DNA of 64,000 nucleotides from Pseudomonas sp. FP2335 (GCF_030687535.1 NZ_CP117437.1:5205501-5269500); one strand, 5' to 3'; shown: positions 33,407 through 42,159, counted from the stretch's first letter. The notes: a model not told the origin generated them from the sequence alone. Made by a program: numbers and translations.

Positions 33407-34492
33407 ATGACCCGTTTATTGCGCATCACCTTACTGGGCCTGCTGATTCTCGCAGGCTTGCTCACCGCCCTGATCTACAGCCTGACCTGGCGCCCCGCCG
33501 ACAAGGAAATCCTGCCCGTCAGCTGCGTGGCGCCGCGTGCGCCGACCCTGTTGCCAGGGCAGGCGCTCAAGGTCATGACCTGGAACGTGCAATACCTGGC
33601 CGGCAAGAACTACGTGTTCTGGTACGACACCGCCGACGGCAGCGGCCCCGATGAGCGCCCGACCGTCGAAGACATGGCCTTCAGCCTGGACGAAGTGGCG
33701 CGGGTGATCCGCGACGAGCAGCCCGACCTGCTGCTGTTGCAGGAGCTCGACGAAAACGCCAAGCCTTCCCACTACCAGGATCAACTGGCCCTGTTGCAAG
33801 AGCGTCTGGTCGACCTCTACCCGTGCAGCGCCCAGGCCTTCGACTGGAAAGCCGATTTTGTCCCCGACCTGCACATTTTCGGCAGCGTCGGCCGCAAGCT
33901 GGCGACCCTGAGCCGCTACCAGATCGAACACGCCGAGCGCCTGCAATTGCCCGCGCCCGAGGCGAACATCTTCAGCCACCAGTTCCAACCCAAACCGGCC
34001 CTGCTGCTGACCTACCTGCCCCTGAGCGACGGCGGCCAACTGGCGGTGCTCAATACCCGCCTGGACGGCGATGCACCTGGGCGCAGTGCGGTTCAAGAGC
34101 AGGTCCAGGCCACGGTCAAACTGCTGGATAAATTCGAAGGCCGTGGCACGCCCTGGCTGATCGGCGGGGATTTCAACCTGCTGCCCCTGGGCCAATTCCT
34201 ACGCCTGGACGCCAGCAAACGCGGGCAATATTCGCCGGACAGTGAGCTGCACCTGCTGTGGGACAAATACCCGATGATCCCAAGCAACAGCCAATCCAGC
34301 GGCATCGACCGTGAGAAATGGCTGACGAACTTCCCCAACGACCCCAGCCTCGACGGCCCGGATCGCACCCTCGACTACCTGTTCTACAGCCCGCGCCTCA
34401 AGCGTGTAGAAGCCCGGGTGCGCCAGGACGACACCCTGCGCATCTCCAATCACCTGCCCGTGATCGCCCGCTTCCTGCTCCCCACCTTGTAG
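33407..34492 (+). CDS. Endonuclease/exonuclease/phosphatase (EEP) family protein with an N-terminal anchor
   Basis: 361 residues. An N-terminal hydrophobic segment (LLRITLLGLLILAGLLTALIY, about 3-23) anchors or exports the protein. The EEP domain has MTWNVQYLAG (about 56-65), ELDENAK for the catalytic Glu, IGGDFNLLP (metal Asp/Asn) and the C-terminal SNHLPVIARF (catalytic His, about 347-356). The substrate could be a sphingomyelin-like lipid, inositol phosphate or nucleic acid. The TAG stop is the first base-pair step of a REPIN arm (TGTAGTGAGC), so the repeat supplies the 3' end of the frame. Confidence 0.85.
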   Translation: MTRLLRITLLGLLILAGLLTALIYSLTWRPADKEILPVSCVAPRAPTLLPGQALKVMTWNVQYLAGKNYVFWYDTADGSGPDERPTVEDMAFSLDEVARVIRDEQPDLLLLQELDENAKPSHYQDQLALLQERLVDLYPCSAQAFDWKADFVPDLHIFGSVGRKLATLSRYQIEHAERLQLPAPEANIFSHQFQPKPALLLTYLPLSDGGQLAVLNTRLDGDAPGRSAVQEQVQATVKLLDKFEGRGTPWLIGGDFNLLPLGQFLRLDASKRGQYSPDSELHLLWDKYPMIPSNSQSSGIDREKWLTNFPNDPSLDGPDRTLDYLFYSPRLKRVEARVRQDDTLRISNHLPVIARFLLPTL

Positions 34493-34621
34493 TGAGCGGG
34501 CTCGCCCCGCGCCGGGTGGCGCAGCCGCCCCAATCCCATGCACCTCGGTCTCCCTGAAACACCGCGGCGGACCATTTGGGGCGGCTGCGCCATCCGGCGC
34601 GGGGCAAGCCCGCTCACTACA
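34488..34621. repeat. REPIN of the TAGTGAGCGGGC class, copy A
   Basis: Arms TGTAGTGAGCGGGCTCGCCC ... GGGCAAGCCCGCTCACTACA, with an asymmetric core (CACCTCGGTCTCCCTGAAAC). A second copy with the core inverted sits at 35806-35939; the two flank the hydrolase gene. Confidence 0.9.
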
Positions 34622-34771
34622 TTGTCCTTTTTAAGGGGACAATAAATCTCGAATCAGCCTAATTGTCTCTCACTCGACTAGGCCGTAAATTTCCTCCCAA
34701 GCCAGCACGCAGACAGCCAGAGGCGCTGAGGCGGCCTTCCAATTCCAATACTTCAAGTGAGCCCAAACGAC

Positions 34772-35791
34772 ATGAACACCCTCAACAAAGCCCTGACCGC
34801 CACCCTCCTCGCCCTGTCCATCGGCAGCGCTTTTGCCGCCGAAACCGCGGTGCCCGAGCACCAGACCCAGGCGTTCCTCAACGCCCTCGCCGCCGGCGGC
34901 GGTCGCCCGCTGGAGCAGCTGAGCCCCAAGGATGCACGGGCCGTGCTGACGGGTGCGCAGAACTCGGTGAAGGTCGACATGTCGGGCATTCAGGTCAGCG
35001 ACAAGACCATCCAGGCCGACGGCCAGCGCATCAAGCTGACCATCGTGCGCCCTGCCAACGTCAAGGGTGAGTTGCCGGTGTTCATGTACTTCCATGGCGG
35101 CGGCTGGGTGCTGGGCGACTACCCGACCCACGCCCGCCTGATTCGTGACCTGGTGGTGGGCTCCGGCGCCGTCGCGGTGTATGTGGACTACACGCCGTCG
35201 CCGGAAGCGCACTACCCGACCGCGATCAACCAGGCCTACGCCGCAACCCGCTGGGTCGCCGAGCACGGCAAAGAGATCAACGTCGATGGCACACGCCTGG
35301 CGGTGGCCGGCAACAGCGTCGGCGGCAACATGGCGGCGGTGGTGGCGCTCAAGGCCAAGGAACAGCACTCGCCGACACTGCGCTTCCAGCTGCTGCTGTG
35401 GCCGGTGACCGACGCCAGCTTCGACACAGCGTCATACCAGCAGTACGCCGAAGGCCACTTTCTCACCAAGAACATGATGAATTGGTTCTGGGACAGCTAC
35501 ACCACCGACGCCAAGCAACGCGCCGAGATCTACGCTTCGCCGTTGCGCGCCACCCCGGCACAGCTGACGGGCCTGCCACCGGCGCTGATCCAAACCGCCG
35601 GGCTGGACGTGTTGCGCGATGAAGGCGAGGCCTACGCCCGCAAGCTGGACGCGGCGGGTGTGGACGTGACGGCGGTGCGCTACAACGGGATGATCCATGA
35701 CTACGGCTTGCTCAACCCACTGAGCACTGTCCCGCAAGTCAAAGCGGCGATGCGTCAGGCCGCAGGTGAACTGAAAGCCCACCTCAACTGA
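34772..35791 (+). CDS. Periplasmic alpha/beta hydrolase of the hormone-sensitive-lipase family
   Basis: 339 residues with a signal peptide (MNTLNKALTATLLALSIGSAFA, cleavage about residue 22). The HSL oxyanion motif HGGGW (about 109-113), the nucleophile motif GNSVGG (about 182-187) and the late Asp/His region (IHDYGLLNP, about 310) mark an esterase or lipase. The HGGG class acts on short acyl esters. The ATG at 34772 is chosen because it begins a clean signal peptide; an in-frame GTG at 34757 has none. Both flanks are inverted copies of the same REPIN. Confidence 0.85.
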   Translation: MNTLNKALTATLLALSIGSAFAAETAVPEHQTQAFLNALAAGGGRPLEQLSPKDARAVLTGAQNSVKVDMSGIQVSDKTIQADGQRIKLTIVRPANVKGELPVFMYFHGGGWVLGDYPTHARLIRDLVVGSGAVAVYVDYTPSPEAHYPTAINQAYAATRWVAEHGKEINVDGTRLAVAGNSVGGNMAAVVALKAKEQHSPTLRFQLLLWPVTDASFDTASYQQYAEGHFLTKNMMNWFWDSYTTDAKQRAEIYASPLRATPAQLTGLPPALIQTAGLDVLRDEGEAYARKLDAAGVDVTAVRYNGMIHDYGLLNPLSTVPQVKAAMRQAAGELKAHLN

Positions 35792-35805
35792 TCCAAACAC
35801 CGTCC

Positions 35806-35939
35806 TGTAGTGAGCGGGCTTGCCCCGCGCCGGGTGGCGAAGCCGCCCCAAATGGTCCGCCGCGGTGTTTCAGGGAGACCGAGGTGCATGGGATTGGGGC
35901 GGCTGCGCCACCCAGCGCGGGGCAAGCCCGCTCACTACA
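35806..35939. repeat. REPIN of the TAGTGAGCGGGC class, copy B (core inverted)
   Basis: Arms as copy A, but the core reads GTTTCAGGGAGACCGAGGTG, the reverse complement of copy A's. Lies in the gap before hrpB. Confidence 0.9.
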
Positions 35940-35943
35940 GATT

Positions 35944-38451
35944 TTATTTGCGCGGTTTGATGCGGGCGGTGGCTTCGGCTACCAACGGGTCATCCGGCCA
36001 GTAGTGTTTCGGATAGCGGCCCTTCAGATCCTTCTTCACTTCGGCGTAGGTACTGCGCCAGAAGTTCGCCAGATCTTGCGTCACCTGCACCGGCCGTCGC
36101 GCCGGGGACAGCAGGTGCAGCTTGACCACCTGACGCCCGCCGGCGATGCGCGGCGTATCCGCCAGACCAAACAGTTCCTGCAAGCGCACCGCCAGAATCG
36201 GCGGCTGCTCGCTGTAGTCCAGACGCACCGACGAGCCCGAAGGCACTTTCACATGCTGCGGCGCCAATTCGTCCAGGCGCTGGGGCAGCGGCCAGGGCAG
36301 CAGGTTGTGCAAGAAGCTGGAAATATCCAGGTTGGCGAAGTGGCTCAAGCGCGACACTTTGCCCAGGTACGGCATCAGCCAGTGTTCCAGGCTGGCGAGC
36401 AAGGCGCTGTCACTGATGTCTGGCCATTCGCTGGGTTTGCCGGCGTCGAGGTGGCGCAGCAGCATGACGCGGGCTTGCCATTGGCGCAGCTCGGGGGTCC
36501 ACGGCAGCAACTCAAGGCCTTTGCGTCGCACCAGGTTGACCAGCGCCTGGCTGCGCGCAGATTCGTCGAGGCCGGTGAGCGGCTCGCGGCTCAGCACCAG
36601 TTCGCCGACTTTGCGCTGGCGCTCGGCGCGCAGCACGCCTTCGCGTTCATCCCAGTCGAGTTGGTCGACGTTGCGCACTTGCTCGGCGAGCACCGTGTCG
36701 AACAGCGTTGGATCAAAATCCGCCGCGAGGTAGATGCGTTCTTCGCGCTGGCCCTGGCGGCTGCCGAGGTCGGCGATCACCAGCCAGGCTTGTTTCATCA
36801 GGCTGTCAGCCTCGGCAAACAACGCGGCGCGGCCGTTGGCCAGGCGGTATTCGGCGCCACCGGGGCGACGTTGCTGGGCGACGCGGTCCGGGTAGGCCAG
36901 CGCCAGCAAGGCGCCGAGCCAGCGCGGGTGGTCGGGGTCGGCCACTGCCTGCGTGGCCTGGCCCCTCAGGTAGCCACGGTATTGGCGCGCCAGTTGCCTG
37001 GCCCGTTGCACGCCGCCCTGGCCGCCGCGTGCGCGTTCTTCACCGGACAGCAGCGCCAGGCGGCTGTGCAGATCCGCGCCGCCACCGCGCAAAATGTCGC
37101 GCTCGCCCAACAGCGCGGCGACATCACACGCGGTGGCCGCCAGCCCCAGGTCCTGGCCGCGCAGTAGCAAATGGGCGATGCGCGGGTGGGCCGGCAGCTC
37201 GGCCATTTTCTGGCCGTGAGCGGTGAGTGTGTCGTCATTCAAGGCGCCGAGACGTTCGAGCAAATCCTGGGCCTGGGCGTACGCAGCGGTGGGCGGCACA
37301 TCCAGCCAGACCAGTTGCGTAGGCGTGACGCCCCAACGCGCCAGTTGCAAGGCGAGGCCGGCGAGGTCGGCGGCGAGGATTTCTGCACTGCCGTAGGCGG
37401 CGAGGCCCTCGTGCTGGTCTTCGGACCACAAGCGGTAACACACCCCCGGTTCCAGGCGCCCTGCCCGACCGGCGCGCTGGGTGGCACTGGCGCGGGAAAT
37501 GCGCTGGGTGTCGAGACGGGTCATGCCGCTGCCCGGGTCGAAACGCGGCACCCGCGCCAGCCCGGCGTCGATCACCACGCGCACGCCGTTGATGGTCAGG
37601 CTGGTCTCGGCGATGTTGGTGGCCAGCACCACTTTGCGTTTGCCGGCGGGCGCCGGGTCGATGGCCGCGCGCTGCGCGTTGAGGTCGAGTTCGCCGTGCA
37701 GCGGGCATAACAGCACATCGCTGCGTTCAGCGAGGGCGTCAGCCAGTTGCTGGTTGACCCGCCGAATCTCCGCCTGACCGGGCAGGAACACCAGCACACT
37801 GCCGCTTTCATCGTGCAGCGCGTCAAGGATCGTCTGCACCACGCGCGGCTCGATGAACTCCCCGGCCTGATACGGCCGGCCCCAGCGCATCTGTACCGGG
37901 AACATGCGCCCTTCGCTGCGCAGGATCGGCGCGTTGTCCAACAACACAGACAAGCGTTCGCCTTCAAGGGTGGCGGACATCAGCAGGATTTTCAGCGGCT
38001 GCTCATCGCGAAACAGTTCGCGACCGTTGAGGCTCAGGGCCAGGGCGAGGTCGGCGTCGAGGCTGCGCTCGTGGAACTCGTCGAAGATCAGCAGGCCCAC
38101 GCCGTCGAGTGCCGGGTCTTCCTGCAGGCGGCGCGTGAGGATGCCTTCGGTGACCACTTCGATACGGGTGTTGGGGCCGACCTTGCTGTCGAGGCGGATG
38201 CGATAGCCGACCGTCTCGCCGACTTTTTCGCCCAACTCGCTGGCCAGCCGCTCGGCTGCCGCGCGGGCGGCGAGGCGGCGTGGTTCGAGCATCAGGATGG
38301 TTTGCCCGGCCAGCCACGGTTCGTTCAACAGGGCCAAGGGCACACGGGTGGTTTTACCGGCGCCGGGCGGTGCTTCCAGCACGGCTTCATGGCGATTCGC
38401 CAAGGCGTCACGCAGGGCGGGTAAAACATCATCGATGGGCAACGAATTCAT
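35944..38451 (-). CDS. hrpB: HrpB, ATP-dependent DEAH-type helicase
   Basis: 835 residues, normal for HrpB. Walker A is EAPPGAGKTTRVP (about 26-38), Walker B/DEFH is FDEFHERSLDA (about 124-134), SAT is MSATLEGERL, and the Q-rich late motif reads QRAGRAGRLEPG (about 334-345). The HrpB-specific C-terminal domains (HA2, helicase-associated DUF1605-like and HrpB_C with PARRPVQVTQDLANFWRSTY) are complete. The in vivo role is unclear, RNA processing is supposed. Starts MNSLPIDDVLPALRDAL. Confidence 0.95.
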   Translation of the reverse strand: MNSLPIDDVLPALRDALANRHEAVLEAPPGAGKTTRVPLALLNEPWLAGQTILMLEPRRLAARAAAERLASELGEKVGETVGYRIRLDSKVGPNTRIEVVTEGILTRRLQEDPALDGVGLLIFDEFHERSLDADLALALSLNGRELFRDEQPLKILLMSATLEGERLSVLLDNAPILRSEGRMFPVQMRWGRPYQAGEFIEPRVVQTILDALHDESGSVLVFLPGQAEIRRVNQQLADALAERSDVLLCPLHGELDLNAQRAAIDPAPAGKRKVVLATNIAETSLTINGVRVVIDAGLARVPRFDPGSGMTRLDTQRISRASATQRAGRAGRLEPGVCYRLWSEDQHEGLAAYGSAEILAADLAGLALQLARWGVTPTQLVWLDVPPTAAYAQAQDLLERLGALNDDTLTAHGQKMAELPAHPRIAHLLLRGQDLGLAATACDVAALLGERDILRGGGADLHSRLALLSGEERARGGQGGVQRARQLARQYRGYLRGQATQAVADPDHPRWLGALLALAYPDRVAQQRRPGGAEYRLANGRAALFAEADSLMKQAWLVIADLGSRQGQREERIYLAADFDPTLFDTVLAEQVRNVDQLDWDEREGVLRAERQRKVGELVLSREPLTGLDESARSQALVNLVRRKGLELLPWTPELRQWQARVMLLRHLDAGKPSEWPDISDSALLASLEHWLMPYLGKVSRLSHFANLDISSFLHNLLPWPLPQRLDELAPQHVKVPSGSSVRLDYSEQPPILAVRLQELFGLADTPRIAGGRQVVKLHLLSPARRPVQVTQDLANFWRSTYAEVKKDLKGRYPKHYWPDDPLVAEATARIKPRK

Positions 38452-38524
38452 ACTGGCTCCAAAGCAGAGCGACGAGTATAACGGCGAACTGCCGAGTACC
38501 GGTGATGGTCACAGAAACGGTTAA

Positions 38525-38614
38525 ATGTGGGAGCGGACTTGCTCACAAATGCGGTCTGTCAGTTGATGGATAGGCGACTGATACTCCGCATTCGCGAGCA
38601 AGCCCGCTCCCACA
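38525..38614. repeat. REPIN (GCGGGCTTG class)
   Basis: Arms AATGTGGGAGCGGACTTGC and GCGAGCAAGCCCGCTCCCACA; the left arm has GGAC in place of GGGC. Confidence 0.85.
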
Positions 38615-38666
38615 CTGGATCTTCGTCGCTTATAGTCCCGTATCAATCGTATTCAGGAGATTCCCC

Positions 38667-39086
38667 ATGCGTATCGCTTCCCGTGTCATCGGCGGTGTCC
38701 TCGCCGTCACCCTGCTGAGCCAATTGACGGCCTGCGGTTCGATCTTCTACCCGGACCGCCGTGGCCAGATCGACGGCAAGATCGACCCGGCGATTGCCGT
38801 ACTCGATGCCGTGGGCCTGCTGTTCTATGTGATCCCCGGCCTGATCGCCTTCGGTGTGGACTTCGCCACCGGCGCGATCTACTTCGAACCGGGCAAGACC
38901 GCCCAGGTGGCCCCCGAGAAGCTGCACGAAGCCATCGGCGCCGACGGCAAGGTCGACAACGCCAAGCTGCAATCCATCATCCAGAAAGAAACCGGCCGCA
39001 ACCTGCCGCTGGACGACCCGCGCCTGATCCAGTTCAAGGGTAGCGTGCAGCAACTCGCCTCCCTCGGCCTAAAACCCGCCGCCTGA
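38667..39086 (+). CDS. Conserved lipoprotein (YidQ/DUF1375-like) with a membrane segment
   Basis: 139 residues with a type II signal (MRIASRVIGGVLAVTLLSQLTACG, Cys at about 23). Just after it come SIFYPDRRGQIDGKIDPAIAVLDAVGLLFYVIPGLIAFGVDFATGAIYF, with one hydrophobic segment. This conserved Pseudomonas lipoprotein is sometimes mislabelled polyribonucleotide nucleotidyltransferase in databases; nothing here supports that. The C-terminal part (about 80-139) is a soluble helical domain. Function unknown. Confidence 0.8.
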   Translation: MRIASRVIGGVLAVTLLSQLTACGSIFYPDRRGQIDGKIDPAIAVLDAVGLLFYVIPGLIAFGVDFATGAIYFEPGKTAQVAPEKLHEAIGADGKVDNAKLQSIIQKETGRNLPLDDPRLIQFKGSVQQLASLGLKPAA

Positions 39087-39100
39087 GGTTCGACCCGCCT

Positions 39101-39994
39101 ATGACCAGCAGTCCCGAACACGCCAGGCTTCTGCGCCTGGCTACCCGCGCCTCGGTGGGCGTGGCGTGTGCGTTGATTATCACCAAGGCCATCGCCTGGT
39201 GGCTCAGCGGCTCGGTGAGCATGCTCGCCGGGTTGACCGATTCGTTGCTGGACGGGGTGACCTCACTGCTGAATCTGCTCGCGGTGCATTACGCCCTGCG
39301 CCCGGCCGATGACGATCACCGTTACGGCCATGGCAAGGCCGAATCACTGGCAGGCATGGCCCAGGCGCTGTTTATCGGCGGCAGTGCGGTGTTGATTGCG
39401 CTGCAGGCGTATGAACGCTTGCAGCACCCGGAACCGGTCGGTGCGCCGTGGTTGAGCATTGGGGTGATCATCTTTTCCCTGCTGCTGACCGTGGCCTTGC
39501 TGATGCTGCAACACCGGGTCGTGCGCGAAACCGGCTCCAACGCGGTGCGCGCCGACTCGCTGCACTATCGCTCGGACTTGTTGCTCAATGGCAGCATCCT
39601 GGTAGCCCTGGGGCTCGCGGCATTTGGCTACCACCAGGTGGATGCCTGGTTTGGCTTGGGCATCGCTGTTTATATCCTGTGGAGCGCCATCCATATCGCC
39701 CGGGAAAGTTTTGCGGTGTTGATGGATGAAGAGCTGCCGCCGGACGTCAGCCAGCACATGCTGGAACTGGCCCGTGGCGTGCCGGGGGTGTTGGGCGCGC
39801 ATGACTTGCGCACGCGCATTTCGGGCAACCACTGGTTTGTGCAGTTGCACCTGGAGTTGCCGGGGGAGTTGACCTTGTCCGTGGCCCACGCCATCAGCGA
39901 CAGGGCCGCCGATGCCATTCACGACGCCTACCCGCGTGCCGAAGTGCTGGTGCACGCCGACCCGCGGGAAGTGGTCACCGGCAACAAGGCCTAG
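39101..39994 (+). CDS. fieF: Cation diffusion facilitator (FieF/YiiP-like)
   Basis: 297 residues. Six membrane helices with metal sites visible: LTDSLLDGVTSLLNL (the DxxxD site of helix II, about 45-59), HRYGHGKAESL (about 73-83, the interhelical His motif) and DSLHYRSDLLLN (helix V). The C-terminal cytosolic domain (about 215-297) has HDLRTRISGNHWFVQLHLE. Exports Fe2+ or Zn2+ against protons. Its stop overlaps that of the convergent DUF6515 gene. Confidence 0.92.
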   Translation: MTSSPEHARLLRLATRASVGVACALIITKAIAWWLSGSVSMLAGLTDSLLDGVTSLLNLLAVHYALRPADDDHRYGHGKAESLAGMAQALFIGGSAVLIALQAYERLQHPEPVGAPWLSIGVIIFSLLLTVALLMLQHRVVRETGSNAVRADSLHYRSDLLLNGSILVALGLAAFGYHQVDAWFGLGIAVYILWSAIHIARESFAVLMDEELPPDVSQHMLELARGVPGVLGAHDLRTRISGNHWFVQLHLELPGELTLSVAHAISDRAADAIHDAYPRAEVLVHADPREVVTGNKA

Positions 39995-41076
39995 TACTGC
40001 ACCTGATAGCCGCGACTGCTCAGGCAGTTGCCCTGGGCCTGGCGGTAGGTTTGCACCACCGCCGGGTCGGGGGCATAGGTGACTTGCTGTGGATCAAAGC
40101 CGCTTTGCTGCACGGCCCAGCGGTAACAGTCGTAGCCGTCCTGCTGCACCTGGGCCGGTGACTGGCCGTTGGCGGGATACGCCACCACGTCATACCCGTT
40201 GCCCTGGGGCGCCGGCTGGGCGACCGGGACTTCGGTCGGCGGTTGCACCACCACATACTGCTGGGTGCTGCTTTCATAGGTGTAATAGGCACCGGCCGCG
40301 AGGAAGAACAACGCGCTGCCCACCCACACTTCCCGCGCGTAGTCCGGCAGATATTGCACGCGGATGCCGTAAGGCGGCGTCACCACCACGTAGCGCGGGC
40401 CTTGCGGGCGATACCAGTAACCCCCGGAGAAGAAATAGTCCTGGCCACGGTAAGGCACGCGGTAGTGGCGGTCGGGGAAGCGGTCGATGACATACCCCGG
40501 GCGATGCTGCGGGCCTGGGCCCCAGCCATTGCCGTGGCCATCGGGGCGGCCGGGCCAATGGTTATCGCCAGGCCGGTTATTGTTGTAACCACCGCCGTTG
40601 TAACCCGGACGCGACCCGGGGCCGCCGGCCTCCCAGTGTGGGTTGCCGTCGTTGCGGCGAGGGATGTCGCGGTAATTGCCCTGACGCGGCTCCTGGGTCT
40701 GGCGCACGGTATCGGGACGGCTCTGGATCGGCAGGTTGTTCGACGGCTGTGGCTGCGGCTGTTGCACCGGCCGGCTCGGTTCATTGCCCGGCTGACGACC
40801 TTGCCAGTGGTCGTTCTGGCCACTGTGCTGTTCAAAATGCGGATTCTGTTGGCGCGGCTGATTGTTCTCTGGCCGTGGCTGGTTATTCTCCGGCCGTGGC
40901 GCATTGTTCTGCGGGCGTGGCGGTTCATTGCCCTGCTGTCGGCCGCCGCCCTGGCCGCGCTCATGCTGGCCACCGCCTTCAGGACGCGGTGTGTTATCAC
41001 GCTCGTCGGCCATCACGTGGGCGCCCACGGCGACCATCAGCAAACCTACACCTGTCAAACGCCAGATGCGCTTCAT
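39991..41076 (-). CDS. DUF6515-family protein with low-complexity Pro/Gln/Asn-rich region
   Basis: 361 residues from the ATG at 41076, chosen for its GAGGAA site. A signal-like N-terminus (MKRIWRLTGVGLLMVAVGAHVMA) precedes a long disordered stretch (about 25-200) with short repeats of the type NNAPRPENNQPRPENNQPRQ, then the ordered C-terminal part starting about 210 with GYVIDRFPDRHYRVPYRGQ, one membrane-like segment (EVWVGSALFFLAAGAYYTYES) and a terminal Cys pair domain (DCYRWAVQQSGFDPQQVTYAP). DUF6515 fits the latter. Envelope-associated, function unknown. Confidence 0.8.
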   Translation of the reverse strand: MKRIWRLTGVGLLMVAVGAHVMADERDNTPRPEGGGQHERGQGGGRQQGNEPPRPQNNAPRPENNQPRPENNQPRQQNPHFEQHSGQNDHWQGRQPGNEPSRPVQQPQPQPSNNLPIQSRPDTVRQTQEPRQGNYRDIPRRNDGNPHWEAGGPGSRPGYNGGGYNNNRPGDNHWPGRPDGHGNGWGPGPQHRPGYVIDRFPDRHYRVPYRGQDYFFSGGYWYRPQGPRYVVVTPPYGIRVQYLPDYAREVWVGSALFFLAAGAYYTYESSTQQYVVVQPPTEVPVAQPAPQGNGYDVVAYPANGQSPAQVQQDGYDCYRWAVQQSGFDPQQVTYAPDPAVVQTYRQAQGNCLSSRGYQVQY

Positions 41077-41174
41077 GCTATTCCTCACTGCGGATTGGGG
41101 CCTGTCCATGAGACTGGAAAAGCGCGGCCCGGTTCTGAGACAGGTTATCAGTCACGAGAACTATTTTCGTGGGC

Positions 41175-41262
41175 AAAAGAAAAGGGGTGACCCGTCGGCC
41201 ACCCCTTGAGAACTTCGTCCGTGCTCAACGCTTTTGACGTTGGCTCACCTCACGCCGTCTTG
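41175..41262 (-). ncRNA. Candidate small RNA with its own terminator
   Basis: On the minus strand a classic terminator (stem AAGGGGTG/CACCCCTT, 41207-41200 with 41189-41182, then UUUUCUUUU) has no gene upstream of it to terminate. Just before it is a hairpin CAACG-UCAAAAG-CGUUG (41244-41228) flanked by pairing GUG/CAC. A sigma-54-like element (TGG-N10-GCA, 41287-41272) is the right distance upstream for a transcript of about 85-90 nt. Promoter assignment is weak; the terminator is strong. Confidence 0.45.
41182..41207 (-). terminator. Rho-independent terminator without an upstream gene
   Basis: 8-bp stem AAGGGGTG/CACCCCTT with a 10-nt loop, followed on the minus strand by TTCTTTT. See the sRNA candidate. 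Confidence 0.75.
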
Positions 41263-41400
41263 TGGACAGTGTGCAGCCTGGAGGCCAACTCAACCCTGCT
41301 GGGGTGGCGGCCGCAGCAGGCCTGATTGGGCGAGCTGCTTTGGACTGTTGTCCAGGCGGTGATTCTGTTGATAAAGATACCTGCTAGCGCCCGGCAGATG

Positions 41401-41469
41401 ATTGCGAAGATTGCGTCAATAAACAGTGCTTGCGCAATTTTTAACCCTTCATGGATAATTCACCGCAAT
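41401..41469. promoter_or_regulatory. Four ATTGCG/CGCAAT half-sites before the Lrp-type regulator
   Basis: ATTGCG at 41401-41406 and 41410-41415, CGCAAT at 41433-41438 and 41464-41469, the last 22 nt before the ATG. Two in each orientation; pattern suits a multimeric regulator such as the adjacent gene product (inference). Confidence 0.45.
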
Positions 41470-41491
41470 AGTTACGACAAAGGCCAACCCA

Positions 41492-41971
41492 ATGAGCAAG
41501 CTTGACCGATACGACCTGAGTATTTTGGCGGAATTGCAGCGCGACGCGAGGATCTCCAACCAGGAGTTGGCCGAACGCATCGGCTTGTCGCCTTCGCCGT
41601 GCTCGCGCCGGGTCAAGCAGTTGGAAGACGACGGCTACATCGCCCGCCAGGTCGCCCTGCTCGACCGCAAGATGCTTGGCCTTAGCCTTACGGCCTACGT
41701 TCTGATCGGCATGGACCGACATACACCGGAGCGTTTCGAGAACTTCGAGGCGGCGATCCGCACCCTGCCCCAGGTGCTGGAATGCAGCTTGGTCACCGGG
41801 ATGGATGCCGACTATCAGTTGAAGGTGGTGGTGCCGGACATGGATCACTATCAGAAACTGCTGCTGGGGCATCTCACCCGCATCGACGGCGTGACCAGCG
41901 TGCGTTCCAGCTTTGTGCTGAACCAAGTGCTCAATAGCACTGAGTTGCCGCTGACTCACCTGAGAACCTGA
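41492..41971 (+). CDS. Lrp/AsnC-family transcriptional regulator
   Basis: 159 residues. Helix-turn-helix MSKLDRYDLSILAELQRDARISNQELAERIGLSPSPCSRRVKQLEDDGYI (about 1-50) followed by the RAM effector domain (about 70-145, with ECSLVTGMDADYQLKVVV). Typical sensor of an amino acid. It is a single gene with only a REP element after it, so its target is not shown by position. A cluster of half-sites precedes it and suggests autoregulation. Confidence 0.92.
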   Translation: MSKLDRYDLSILAELQRDARISNQELAERIGLSPSPCSRRVKQLEDDGYIARQVALLDRKMLGLSLTAYVLIGMDRHTPERFENFEAAIRTLPQVLECSLVTGMDADYQLKVVVPDMDHYQKLLLGHLTRIDGVTSVRSSFVLNQVLNSTELPLTHLRT

Positions 41972-41986
41972 GATCACCACTAAACA

Positions 41987-42077
41987 AATGTGGGAGCTGG
42001 CTTGCCTGCGATGCAGGCAACTCGGTGTGTCAGCAAAACCGAGGTGATGCTATCGCAGGCAAGCCAGCTCCCACATT
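41987..42077. repeat. REPIN (GCTGGCTTG class)
   Basis: Arms AATGTGGGAGCTGGCTTGCC and GGCAAGCCAGCTCCCACATT, with ACTCGGTGTGTCAGC... between. Two further copies of this class are at 44627 and 54603. Confidence 0.88.
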
Positions 42078-42159
42078 TTGACCGCGCTCGACGCAGATCA
42101 ATGTAGTGCCTGCGCCCCTGCCTTATACTCCCCCGCCTGCCTTTGTCGGAAATGCCCCC

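Larger units (their letters stand above)
41077..41491. other. 415-bp gap: minus-strand sRNA candidate and regulator half-sites
   Basis: No protein-coding frame. It contains the candidate minus-strand transcript with terminator at 41182-41207 and a cluster of ATTGCG/CGCAAT half-sites (41401-41469) before the Lrp-type regulator. Confidence 0.6.

Noticed and set aside
38667..39086. Polyribonucleotide nucleotidyltransferase
   Set aside because: This database label is sometimes attached to the family, but a 139-residue lipoprotein has none of the PNPase domains.
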